Shown here one piece after another: positions 1 through 4,037 of a stretch of DNA of 8,217 bases; position 1 is the stretch's first letter; each line of letters starts with the position of its first letter. Location of the stretch: assembly GCA_036394315.1 (NCBI GenBank), contig DASWFI010000054.1:1-8217 (forward strand), written 5' to 3'. Made by a program: the position numbers and the translations under genes. Source of the stretch: DASWFI01 sp036394315 (GTDB lineage: Bacteria > Patescibacteriota > Doudnabacteria > UBA920 > O2-02-FULL-48-8). A model generated the notes under the pieces. It worked only from the letters and a program-made list of their open reading frames with translations. It made no database searches and had not been told where the DNA came from.

Positions 1-174
1 ACTTATAAATGTAAGGTTTGTAAATTAGAATATTCAAATCAAGAAACTGCAAAGGCTTGTCAGGAGTGGTGTAGCACCCACAATAGTTGTAATTATCAAA
101 TTGCTAAACTTGCGGTAAATAAAGACCAGGCCAAAAATATGCCTGCAACCGAAGATGAAAGATTCAAACAATAG
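1..174 (+). CDS. 3' end of a small Cys-rich, zinc-ribbon-like protein (partial)
   Basis: The reading frame is open from the first base and ends at TAG 172-174, giving 57 C-terminal residues; the start lies outside the window. Cysteines fall at visible residues 4 and 7 (CKVC), 20 and 24 (CQEWC) and 30 (HNSC), with a His at 27. This is the layout of a small metal-binding module. From memory, similar short C-terminal domains with CxxC followed by an EWC..H.SC motif occur in archaeal, DPANN and CPR proteins of unknown role. A charged tail follows and no membrane segment is visible. A copy of the structured repeat begins only about 3 nt after the stop. The reading frame is well supported; zinc binding is inferred and the function is unknown. 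Confidence 0.6.
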   Translation, partial: TYKCKVCKLEYSNQETAKACQEWCSTHNSCNYQIAKLAVNKDQAKNMPATEDERFKQ

Positions 175-177
175 TGA

Positions 178-330
178 ATAGCAGGTGAGGGTAAGTTATG
201 GCCTTAAATCAAGTATATAAATATACTCGGTTTGCCTCTGAATAATAGTTCTAACGTTGTCCACGATGGTGAGCCAGTAAAAAACATCAATGAAAAATTC
301 GTGTTTTTTATATACCCATCGTGGACGCTC
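178..330 (+). repeat. Structured intergenic repeat, copy 1
   Basis: First of three related elements. Bases 178-250 align without gaps to 1548-1620 (offset 1370), and 202-310 align to 814-922 (offset 612). Parts in order: a short stem ATAGC/GTTAT (178-182 with 195-199) closing a G-rich loop; the core box GGCCTTAAATC (200-210); a 6-bp hairpin 212-217/222-227 with loop TAAA; a conserved bulged C at 228; the box GTTTGCCTCTGAAT; then a long nested hairpin (259-326) containing a T-run. It lies directly after the stop of the Cys-rich gene and just before the membrane-protein gene. The strand is assigned from the T-run and gene direction. I do not recognise a named family. Confidence 0.75.
259..326 (+). 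terminator. Nested double hairpin at the 3' end of repeat copy 1, terminator-like
   Basis: Outer arms GTCCACGATGG (259-269) and CCATCGTGGAC (316-326) are a perfect 11-bp inverted repeat. Inside it, TAAAAAACA (278-286) and TGTTTTTTA (302-310) form a second perfect 9-bp stem. The inner stem ends in six T residues on the plus strand and six A residues on the other side, so it could terminate transcription in both directions. The outer stem is too far apart for a plain intrinsic terminator and makes the whole piece cruciform-like. The terminator role is inferred; the inverted repeats are read directly. Confidence 0.55.
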
Positions 331-350
331 AAACCGGAAAGGTATATACT
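322..350 (+). promoter_or_regulatory. Putative promoter of the membrane-anchored protein gene
   Basis: TGGACG (322-327, 4/6 to the -35 consensus) and TATACT (345-350, 5/6 to the -10 consensus) are spaced by 17 nt. Transcription would start near 357, about 15 nt before ATG 372. The -35 box overlaps the right arm of the 11-bp inverted repeat, so the repeat element supplies part of the promoter. Confidence 0.4.
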
Positions 351-371
351 AAATTTAAGCATTATTCAAAA

Positions 372-812
372 ATGATGAAATCAAAAATTGGAATTGGTTT
401 GGGAATAATTATTCTGTTGTTGATTGCAGGATTCTATTGGTTTGGGAATAATTTAGCTGGCGGTGGTGGTAGCTCACAATATGCTCCCGATACCGTGAAG
501 ACAGGGCAGCCTGCTGAAATAAAATTAGACTTATCTGTTACTAGCGGAACGATAAGCGGTCGTTATAATCGAGTTAGCCTTTATTATAAATTAGTCGGTG
601 ATGCAGATAATAAGTCTATTACAAATAATCCAGTTCCCAAAATCTTTTCAGGAGACCAGTCAAAATTCAATGGAAAGTACGAGACATATACTTTTACAAT
701 TCCACCATATCCTAAAGGAACAAAAGGTGAAATTGAATATTACATTACCCTAGCTTTAGATGGACATACTAGTAAAATCGACGGTATCAAGAGAATAAAA
801 ATTATTGATTAA
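372..812 (+). CDS. Membrane-anchored small protein of unknown function
   Basis: 146 residues from ATG 372 (a second ATG at 375 is equally possible). An upstream in-frame GTG at 321 lies inside the hairpin arm and on the predicted -35 box, so I reject it. The N-terminus is MMKSK followed by a hydrophobic stretch of about 20 residues (IGIGLGIIILLLIAGFYWF), then a Gly-rich hinge GGGG. This is typical of an uncleaved N-terminal anchor with the rest outside the cytoplasm. The roughly 110-residue exterior domain alternates polar and hydrophobic residues (VSLYYKL, YTFTIPPYP, IEYYITLAL) and looks like a small Ig-like or FN3-like beta sandwich. It has no cysteines and no catalytic motif that I can see. 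No good Shine-Dalgarno site is present. The stop is 1 nt before copy 2 of the structured repeat. Function unknown. Confidence 0.7.
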   Translation: MMKSKIGIGLGIIILLLIAGFYWFGNNLAGGGGSSQYAPDTVKTGQPAEIKLDLSVTSGTISGRYNRVSLYYKLVGDADNKSITNNPVPKIFSGDQSKFNGKYETYTFTIPPYPKGTKGEIEYYITLALDGHTSKIDGIKRIKIID

Positions 813-813
813 T

Positions 814-930
814 CCTTAAGTCTGGTATATACGTGTACTCGGTTTGCCTCTGAATAATAGTTCTAACGTTATCCACGATGGTGAGCCAATAAAAATCATT
901 AATGAATACTGGTGCTTTTTATATATATTC
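814..930 (+). repeat. Structured intergenic repeat, copy 2 (3' truncated)
   Basis: Begins with CCTTAAG at 814, one base after the preceding stop codon, so the 5' stem and the GG of the core box are lost or replaced by coding sequence. The hairpin 824-829/834-839 has loop TACG and keeps pairing through two G.U wobbles; the bulged C (840) is kept. Bases 836-870 are identical to 224-258 over 35 nt, and TCCACGATGGTGAGCCA (872-888) matches 260-276. The inner A-rich/T-rich stem (890-899/912-921) is kept with one mismatch, but the outer right arm CCATCGTGGAC is missing. It lies between the membrane-protein gene and the toxin-antitoxin operon. Confidence 0.75.
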
Positions 931-957
931 CAATTAGCTAAAAAATTCGAAATTCAT

Positions 958-987
958 TTGACAAGTCTTAATATAATAGTGTACACT
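958..987 (+). promoter_or_regulatory. Putative promoter of the Phd-RelE operon
   Basis: A perfect -35 box TTGACA (958-963) stands 18 nt from TACACT (982-987, 4/6 to the -10 consensus), giving a start near 994 and a leader of about 20 nt. A better-looking TATAAT (972-977) is also present but sits only 8 nt from TTGACA, with no -35 box at the correct distance. I therefore treat it as part of the operator rather than the -10 box, with moderate certainty. Confidence 0.5.
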
Positions 988-1002
988 TAAGGTACACTAT
1001 TA
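974..1002. promoter_or_regulatory. Palindromic operator of the toxin-antitoxin operon
   Basis: TAATAGTGTAC (974-984) and GTACACTATTA (992-1002) are a perfect 11-bp inverted repeat with a 7-nt centre that itself contains CTTAAG. The palindrome covers the predicted -10 box and the transcription start. Phd/YefM antitoxins usually repress their own operon from such a site, with the toxin acting as co-repressor; that role here is inferred from position and family. Confidence 0.7.
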
Positions 1003-1014
1003 ATTACCCACTAT

Positions 1015-1263
1015 ATGACAACTAAATTTATTGGGGTTAAAGAATTTCGTCAAAACCTAGCGAAGATCGCAAACAACTCTCGGCAGAATAACCAACGGTT
1101 AATCATCCTTAACCGTAATGTCCCTATCTTTGAAGTTCGCCCTCTCTCCCATAAAGATTTTACTTTGGAAAGTTTAGCCCTAGGTATTCAGCAGGGCCTT
1201 GATGATGCCAAGGCAGGGCGAGTCTACTCGCAAGCCCAAATAGAATCGATGCTTGGGCTATGA
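1015..1263 (+). CDS. Phd/YefM-family antitoxin
   Basis: 82 residues. The N-terminal part (FIGVKEFRQNLAKIANNSRQ, then QRLIILNRNVPIFEVRPL) has the Phd/YefM fold signature: a short first strand, a helix starting at the conserved 'KEFR.NL' and a following strand pair ('ILNRNVPIFEV'). This part dimerises and binds DNA. The C-terminal 35 residues (LGIQQGLDDAKAGRVYSQAQIESML) form the toxin-binding tail, with the frequent G..DA..GRV pattern. It overlaps the toxin gene by ATGA (1260-1263), typical of translational coupling. There is no clear Shine-Dalgarno site before the ATG. An 11-bp palindrome in the promoter suggests autoregulation. Family call is strong. Confidence 0.88.
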   Translation: MTTKFIGVKEFRQNLAKIANNSRQNNQRLIILNRNVPIFEVRPLSHKDFTLESLALGIQQGLDDAKAGRVYSQAQIESMLGL

Positions 1264-1526
1264 AATATGAATTATTTTATACCAAAAAAGCTTGGTCAGA
1301 CTTGCAAGATCTAAATAGTATTGACGCACGAAGGATAGTAACTAAATTAAAATATTTTATAGAGCAACCAGACCCTATCAAACATTCCAAACCGTTGAAG
1401 GGAGTATACAAGGGTTTATTTCGATTTCGTATTGGTGACTACCGCGCAGTGTTTAGCAAAGATGCTAAAGGCAATATCACTATACTCACTATTATTCGTA
1501 TACAACACAGAAAAGATGTTTATTAA
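1260..1526 (+). CDS. RelE/ParE-family toxin
   Basis: 88 residues, starting inside the antitoxin's last codons. The pattern YELFYTKKAWSDLQDL, then SKPLKG.YKGLFRFRIGDYRAVF, then ITILTIIRIQHRKDVY is the usual RelE/ParE core: strand, two helices, then a four-strand sheet. Basic residues sit on the third strand (GLFRFRIGDYR), with a C-terminal H-R..VY motif. In RelE-like members these residues cut mRNA on the ribosome; ParE-like members poison gyrase. The C-terminal HRKDVY favours a RelE-type nuclease, but this is not decisive. It is co-transcribed with the Phd-type antitoxin. Length is normal and no frameshift is visible, so it is probably intact. Confidence 0.87.
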   Translation: MKYELFYTKKAWSDLQDLNSIDARRIVTKLKYFIEQPDPIKHSKPLKGVYKGLFRFRIGDYRAVFSKDAKGNITILTIIRIQHRKDVY

Positions 1527-1544
1527 TAGTATCACCGCCTATGA

Positions 1545-1660
1545 GCCATAGCATTGCGGGGTAAACTATGGCCTTAAATCAGGTATGTAAACATACCCTG
1601 TTTGCCTCTGAATTATGGTTCTACATACCCAGGCTCTCAGACGTTATCTGGTCTTTTTTC
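1545..1660 (+). repeat. Structured intergenic repeat, copy 3
   Basis: Bases 1548-1620 align without gaps to 178-250. The 5' stem is longer here: GCCATAG (1545-1551) pairs perfectly with CTATGGC (1566-1572) around a G-rich 14-nt loop. The central hairpin GGTATG-TAAA-CATACC (1582-1597) is perfect, followed by the bulged C (1598) and two more pairs. The boxes GGCCTTAAATC and GTTTGCCTCTGAAT are kept. After 1625 the sequence differs from copies 1 and 2, but it again ends in a weak hairpin (CCAG 1629-1632 with CTGG 1648-1651) and a T-run TCTTTTTTCTTTTT. It follows the toxin gene by 18 nt. Confidence 0.75.
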
Positions 1661-1666
1661 TTTTTA
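1629..1666 (+). terminator. Probable intrinsic terminator at the end of repeat copy 3
   Basis: A short stem CCAG...CTGG (1629-1651), with a competing CAGA/TCTG stem inside it (1638-1641/1647-1650), is followed by a long T-rich run (1652-1665). The stem is weak but the T-run is strong. It would end transcription of the toxin-antitoxin operon. Confidence 0.45.
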
Positions 1667-1720
1667 TTTACGTGGTAAAATGAAAAGATCAAATAGTTGA
1701 ATAATTAGTTTAGAACAATT

Positions 1721-2152
1721 ATGAACAAAATGAATTCTAAGCCGGCTGGAGAAGAATCAGAGCCCAGAGTGCCAACGGATCTTCGTAAAGCCCTCGCAGC
1801 TAGCCCAAAGGCGAATGCTAAATGGAAGGATCTTACACCGATCGCGCGCAGGGACTTTGTTTATTGGATAGACTCAGCCAAACAGCAGGAGACTCGTATG
1901 CGTCGGATTGCGAAAGCCTGCTCGATACTTCCGGCCGGAAAGCGGCGACCTTGCTGCTATTCAATTGTGCCAATGAATCTTTACAAAGCCCTTACGGCTA
2001 CCCCGAGGGCGAAGGCTCAGTGGAGGGATCTAACGCCCACCGAGCGTAGGGACTTTGTGAGCTGGATAGACTTGGCCGAACAACCAGAGGCACGTACAAG
2101 TCGGATTGAGAAAGCCTGCTCGATGCTTGCGGCCGGAAAGCGCCGCCCCTGA
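1721..2152 (+). CDS. Tandemly duplicated YdeI/OmdA-type C-terminal domain protein
   Basis: 143 residues made of two copies of one 61-residue unit: residues 17-77 and 83-143, joined by CCYSI. The units share 40 of 61 residues by direct count, and the period is 198 nt. Each reads V-P-x-x-L-x-K-A-L-x-A-x-P-x-A-x-A-x-W-x-DLTP-x-x-RRDFV-x-WID, then R-I-x-KACS-x-L-x-AGKRRP. This is the pattern of the C-terminal helical domain of YdeI/OmpD-associated (OmdA-type) proteins, which normally carry one copy, often after a DUF1801-like domain. That N-terminal domain is absent, and the first 16 residues are a hydrophilic leader. These proteins are linked to stress or bacteriocin protection, but the mechanism is unclear. 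The gene is more GC-rich than its left neighbours. A hairpin terminator with a GAAA loop follows. Confidence 0.75.
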   Translation: MNKMNSKPAGEESEPRVPTDLRKALAASPKANAKWKDLTPIARRDFVYWIDSAKQQETRMRRIAKACSILPAGKRRPCCYSIVPMNLYKALTATPRAKAQWRDLTPTERRDFVSWIDLAEQPEARTSRIEKACSMLAAGKRRP

Positions 2153-2191
2153 GTTCGAATTCGATCCATCATAGGGAGCCAACAAAGACTG

Positions 2192-2215
2192 ACATTGGCG
2201 AAAGCTAGTGTTTTT
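2192..2215 (+). terminator. Intrinsic terminator with GAAA tetraloop
   Basis: ACATTGGC (2192-2199) pairs over all 8 positions (two G.U) with GCTAGTGT (2204-2211) around a GAAA loop, followed directly by TTTT. It is 40 nt after the stop of the duplicated OmdA-type gene. A 16/20 identical hairpin lies inside the larger stem at 4640-4673. Confidence 0.65.
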
Positions 2216-2231
2216 AGGCAAAAAGAAAAGG

Positions 2232-2411
2232 ATGAAACTCGCTGTTCACCCTTGTGAAGTGAGATACGCTTGGATTGCTATGCCGTTACTTCTTTTCCTG
2301 GCACTGCTGACACCGTTGGCATTGGTCGCCGCCGGAGTAATACGAGCAATCAGCAGATTTGGTTCCGGCTGTTTCGAACGTCTTCCCGAAAACCTCGTAG
2401 AAAAGTGCTGA
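2232..2411 (+). CDS. Possible small membrane protein (59 aa)
   Basis: This is the only candidate gene in the 377-nt stretch between the duplicated OmdA-type gene and the ArsR gene. From ATG 2232 it encodes MKLAVHPCEVRYAW, then a clear hydrophobic segment (IAMPLLLFLALLTPLALVAAGVI, residues about 15-37), then a basic/polar tail ending in EKC. A longer reading from GTG 2208 would begin inside the preceding terminator hairpin and is rejected. The upstream GGATG is a weak ribosome site. I recognise no family, and a chance ORF or gene remnant is quite possible. A 6-bp hairpin CGTCGG/CCGACG (2445-2464) follows. Confidence 0.3.
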   Translation: MKLAVHPCEVRYAWIAMPLLLFLALLTPLALVAAGVIRAISRFGSGCFERLPENLVEKC

Positions 2412-2493
2412 CATGCGACGGCGATCGGCGATCTTCTCTTCTCTCGTCGGTATGGTTTCCGACGGTTCGATGCATTTTCCTTTAATTGGATAC

Positions 2494-2509
2494 TTAAGTC
2501 TTGACTTAA
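2494..2509. promoter_or_regulatory. Perfect palindrome, probable ArsR-type operator
   Basis: TTAAGTC (2494-2500) and GACTTAA (2503-2509) form a perfect 7-bp inverted repeat around TT. It contains the -35 box TTGACT (2501-2506). Binding by the product of the next gene would block RNA polymerase. Autorepression is typical of ArsR-family proteins; here it is inferred from position. Confidence 0.65.
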
Positions 2510-2529
2510 TTATTATCTTAGTTTAACAT
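2501..2529 (+). promoter_or_regulatory. Putative promoter of the ArsR-SRPBCC operon
   Basis: TTGACT (2501-2506, 5/6) and TAACAT (2524-2529, 4/6) are spaced by 17 nt. The start would fall near 2536, which is the first base of an in-frame ATG, so the message may be leaderless. Confidence 0.45.
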
Positions 2530-2838
2530 GTGGATATGGACATATTTCAAGTATTAGCAGAGCCAAGGAGAAGGAACATAGTCGAGATGCTAGCGACTCG
2601 CGGTTCTCTCACGGCTACTGCGATAAGCGATAGGTTCAACGTCAGCCCGCCGGCGATTTCTCAACACCTGAAGGTCCTCCTGGACGCCCACTTGGTGCGG
2701 ATGGAGAAACAGGGGAGGGAGCGGATTTACGACATTAACCCCGAAGCCATGGATAAATATCAAGAATGGTTTAAAAAAGTACACAAAATGTACACCGAGC
2801 GGTTTGACAGGTTAGATTTATTATTAAAAAGGAGATGA
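2530..2838 (+). CDS. ArsR-family winged-helix transcriptional repressor
   Basis: 102 residues from GTG 2530, or 100 from ATG 2536, which I favour because the predicted transcription start falls on it. The sequence MDIFQVLAEPRRRNIVEMLA is the standard ArsR N-terminus; SLTATAISDRFNVSPPAISQHLKVL is the helix-turn-helix; LVRMEKQGRERIYDINPE is the beta wing. There is no CxC metal site, so it belongs with the non-metal ArsR regulators that commonly precede an AHSA1/SRPBCC gene. The next gene starts 6 nt after its stop, and that gene's ribosome site AAGGAG overlaps the end of this one, so the two form an operon. A 16-bp palindrome lies on its -35 box. Family call is strong; the signal it senses is unknown. 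Confidence 0.9.
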   Translation: MDMDIFQVLAEPRRRNIVEMLATRGSLTATAISDRFNVSPPAISQHLKVLLDAHLVRMEKQGRERIYDINPEAMDKYQEWFKKVHKMYTERFDRLDLLLKRR

Positions 2839-2844
2839 AAAAAT

Positions 2845-3321
2845 ATGGGAAAAACTAATTTCGTGGTCGATAAAGAAGATTTACAGGTTGTGGCGTCGCG
2901 AGTGTTTGATGCGCCCCTTGAGGCAGTATGGAAGGCGGTGACTGATCCGAAACTTCTGTCCCAATGGTGGGGGCCGAGGAATCTGACCATGATAGTGGAT
3001 AAGATGGACTTTCGAGTTGGAGGGGAATGGAGATTTATACATAAAGATCAGAGTGGTGCTGAGTATGGATTTCACGGCGTATACAAGGTGATCGAGCCTA
3101 TGAACCGCGTGACTGATACGTTTAATTTCGAAGGCATTCCTGCGGGACATGAAATGGTGGAAACTCTGACCCTTCAAGAAGTCGAAGGCGGAAAGACTAA
3201 AATGACTACTACTGCACAATTCGCAAACATTCAGGACCTTGAAGGCATGGTGAATTCCGGCATGGAATCCGGCCAGACTGAATCTATCGATCGCCTGGCA
3301 GAATTGATTGAGAAGAAATAA
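2845..3321 (+). CDS. SRPBCC / AHSA1-domain protein (START-like fold)
   Basis: 158 residues, the usual length for a stand-alone AHSA1-like protein. Signature stretches: VASRVFDAPLEAVWKAVTDPKLLSQWWGP near residues 15-45, FRVGGEWRF about residues 56-65, the YKVIEPMNRVTDTF strand, and a C-terminal helix ending SIDRLAELIEKK. The fold makes a deep hydrophobic pocket for a small ligand, and family members are usually annotated as Hsp90-ATPase-activator homologues without proof of that role. A good Shine-Dalgarno site (AAGGAG, about 10 nt upstream) is present. It is the second gene of the ArsR operon, so its level is probably set by that repressor. The ligand is unknown. Confidence 0.88.
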   Translation: MGKTNFVVDKEDLQVVASRVFDAPLEAVWKAVTDPKLLSQWWGPRNLTMIVDKMDFRVGGEWRFIHKDQSGAEYGFHGVYKVIEPMNRVTDTFNFEGIPAGHEMVETLTLQEVEGGKTKMTTTAQFANIQDLEGMVNSGMESGQTESIDRLAELIEKK

Positions 3322-3343
3322 ATAGAGCTTAAATAATTAATTA

Positions 3344-3389
3344 ACCTCTCATCCGCTCTGCGGGCACCTTCTCCCCCAAGGGGAGAAGG
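3344..3389. repeat. REP/MITE-like GC-rich intergenic palindrome
   Basis: The sequence ACCTCTCATCCGCTCTGCGGG is followed by a perfect 10-bp hairpin CCTTCTCCCC (3367-3376)/GGGGAGAAGG (3380-3389) with loop CAA. This composition (CTCATCC, CGGG, CACCTTCTCCCCC, GGGGAGAAGG) matches from memory a dispersed repeat seen in many bacterial genomes. It is far more GC-rich than the flanks and lies directly upstream of the ribosome site of the VOC gene. It has no T-run, so a terminator role is less likely. Confidence 0.6.
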
Positions 3390-3407
3390 AAATAAGGAAA
3401 GAAACTA

Positions 3408-3917
3408 ATGCAAAAAATTACACCATTTCTGTGGTTCGATAAAGAGGCCGAAGAGGCCATAAATTTTTATGTTTCCGTTTTCAATGGAAATCCAGCTAAA
3501 AAGACTGAATCTAAAATTGTAACTATAAAACGCTACCCGACAGGGATGCAAGAAGAACACATGAAAAATATGGAGGGAAAAGTTCTCACCGGAGTGTTTG
3601 AGCTGGAAGGCCAAACTTATATGGTTCTTGATGGTGGACCACATTTCAAATTTAATGAATCCTTTTCTTTGCTGGTTGATTGTAAGAATCAGGAAGAAAT
3701 CGATTATTTCTGGAACGCCTTCACGAAAGATGGTGGGCAGGAGAGTCAGTGCGGTTGGCTCAAAGATAAATATGGAATGTCTTGGCAGATCGCACCAGAC
3801 ATGACTAAGTGGTTGGGTACCCCAGATTCTGAAAAATCAAACAAAGCCATGCAAGCCATGTTGAAGATGAAAAAAATCGTCATCGCCGATTTAGAGAAAG
3901 CCTACAATCAAGAATAA
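3408..3917 (+). CDS. PhnB-like VOC-superfamily protein
   Basis: 169 residues with an AAGGAAAG ribosome site about 7 nt upstream. The N-terminal MQKITPFLWFDKEAEEAINFYVSVFNG is the hallmark of the PhnB / '3-demethylubiquinone-9 methyltransferase-like' branch of the vicinal oxygen chelate superfamily: strand, helix, then F-Y-x-x-x-F. It continues with TGVFELEGQTYMVLDGGP, SFSLLVDCKNQEEIDYFWNAFTKDGG, and the typical CGWLKDKYGMSWQIAP. Two beta-alpha-beta modules form one metal-binding cup in this fold. Despite the common annotation, these proteins have no methyltransferase domain and mostly have no known substrate. It follows the ArsR-SRPBCC pair by 86 nt, with the GC-rich palindrome between them. 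ArsR, AHSA1, VOC and YdeI-type genes often cluster. Confidence 0.85.
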   Translation: MQKITPFLWFDKEAEEAINFYVSVFNGNPAKKTESKIVTIKRYPTGMQEEHMKNMEGKVLTGVFELEGQTYMVLDGGPHFKFNESFSLLVDCKNQEEIDYFWNAFTKDGGQESQCGWLKDKYGMSWQIAPDMTKWLGTPDSEKSNKAMQAMLKMKKIVIADLEKAYNQE

Positions 3918-3942
3918 ATACGCTCAAAGTTTAAGAGAAAAC

Positions 3943-4005
3943 CAACATCTCAATCCTTGTCTACCGGCCGGCAGGGCGTACGGTTGACGTACGGTTGAGG
4001 TGTTG
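3943..4005. repeat. Long imperfect inverted repeat with CCGGCCGG centre and 11-bp direct repeats
   Basis: CAACATCTCAATCC (3943-3956) pairs with GGTTGAGGTGTTG (3993-4005) with one G.U pair and one bulged T. Between the arms lie the palindrome CCGGCCGG (3964-3971) and two exact tandem copies of CGTACGGTTGA (3977-3987, 3988-3998). The second copy overlaps the right arm, which in turn overlaps the -35 box of the next promoter. The GC-rich centre stands out from its AT-rich flanks. Confidence 0.6.
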
Positions 4006-4031
4006 ACAATGTAGTTTTTCTAATATACACT
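4003..4031 (+). promoter_or_regulatory. Putative promoter of the BrnT-BrnA operon
   Basis: A perfect TTGACA (4003-4008) and TACACT (4026-4031) are spaced by 17 nt. The same TACACTTA octamer occurs at the -10 box of the other toxin-antitoxin operon (982-989). The start predicted 7 nt after the -10 box is the A of ATG 4038, so the toxin message would be leaderless. Confidence 0.55.
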
Positions 4032-4037
4032 TAGTTT

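Noticed and set aside
178..330. Integron attC site or gene-cassette recombination site
   Set aside because: The layout is cassette-like, and CTAACGTT (251-258) looks superficially similar, but the RYYYAAC / GTTRRRY core pair is not found in the right positions in any of the three copies. No integrase is visible in the window.
321..371. GTG 321 as the start of the membrane-anchored protein
   Set aside because: It lies in the hairpin arm and over the predicted -35 box. It would put 17 polar residues before a good N-terminal anchor that begins naturally at ATG 372.
972..977. TATAAT as the -10 box of the Phd-RelE operon
   Set aside because: It is only 8 nt from TTGACA and has no -35-like hexamer 16-18 nt upstream. 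TACACT at 982 has correct spacing. Kept as a lower-ranked alternative.
178..1660. CRISPR array
   Set aside because: Only three copies, 600-750 nt apart, with genes between them. The repeat is far longer than a CRISPR repeat, and no cas gene is present.
1822..2049. Overlapping plus-strand ORF in another frame of the duplicated OmdA-type gene
   Set aside because: It is a frame shadow. The 66% identical repeat units and the conserved domain motifs are in the frame of 1721-2152.
2150..2171. tRNA-like 3' end (GTTCGAAT motif)
   Set aside because: GAGTTCGAATTCGAT resembles a T-loop, but there is no acceptor or anticodon stem around it and no CCA end.
2030..2221. Minus-strand ORF over the end of the OmdA-type gene
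   Set aside because: It reads through conserved codons of the real gene and through the terminator hairpin, and has no recognisable protein pattern.
2881..3219. 112-codon minus-strand ORF opposite the SRPBCC gene
   Set aside because: It is antisense to a gene with a clear family signature and ribosome site, and its translation has no domain-like pattern.
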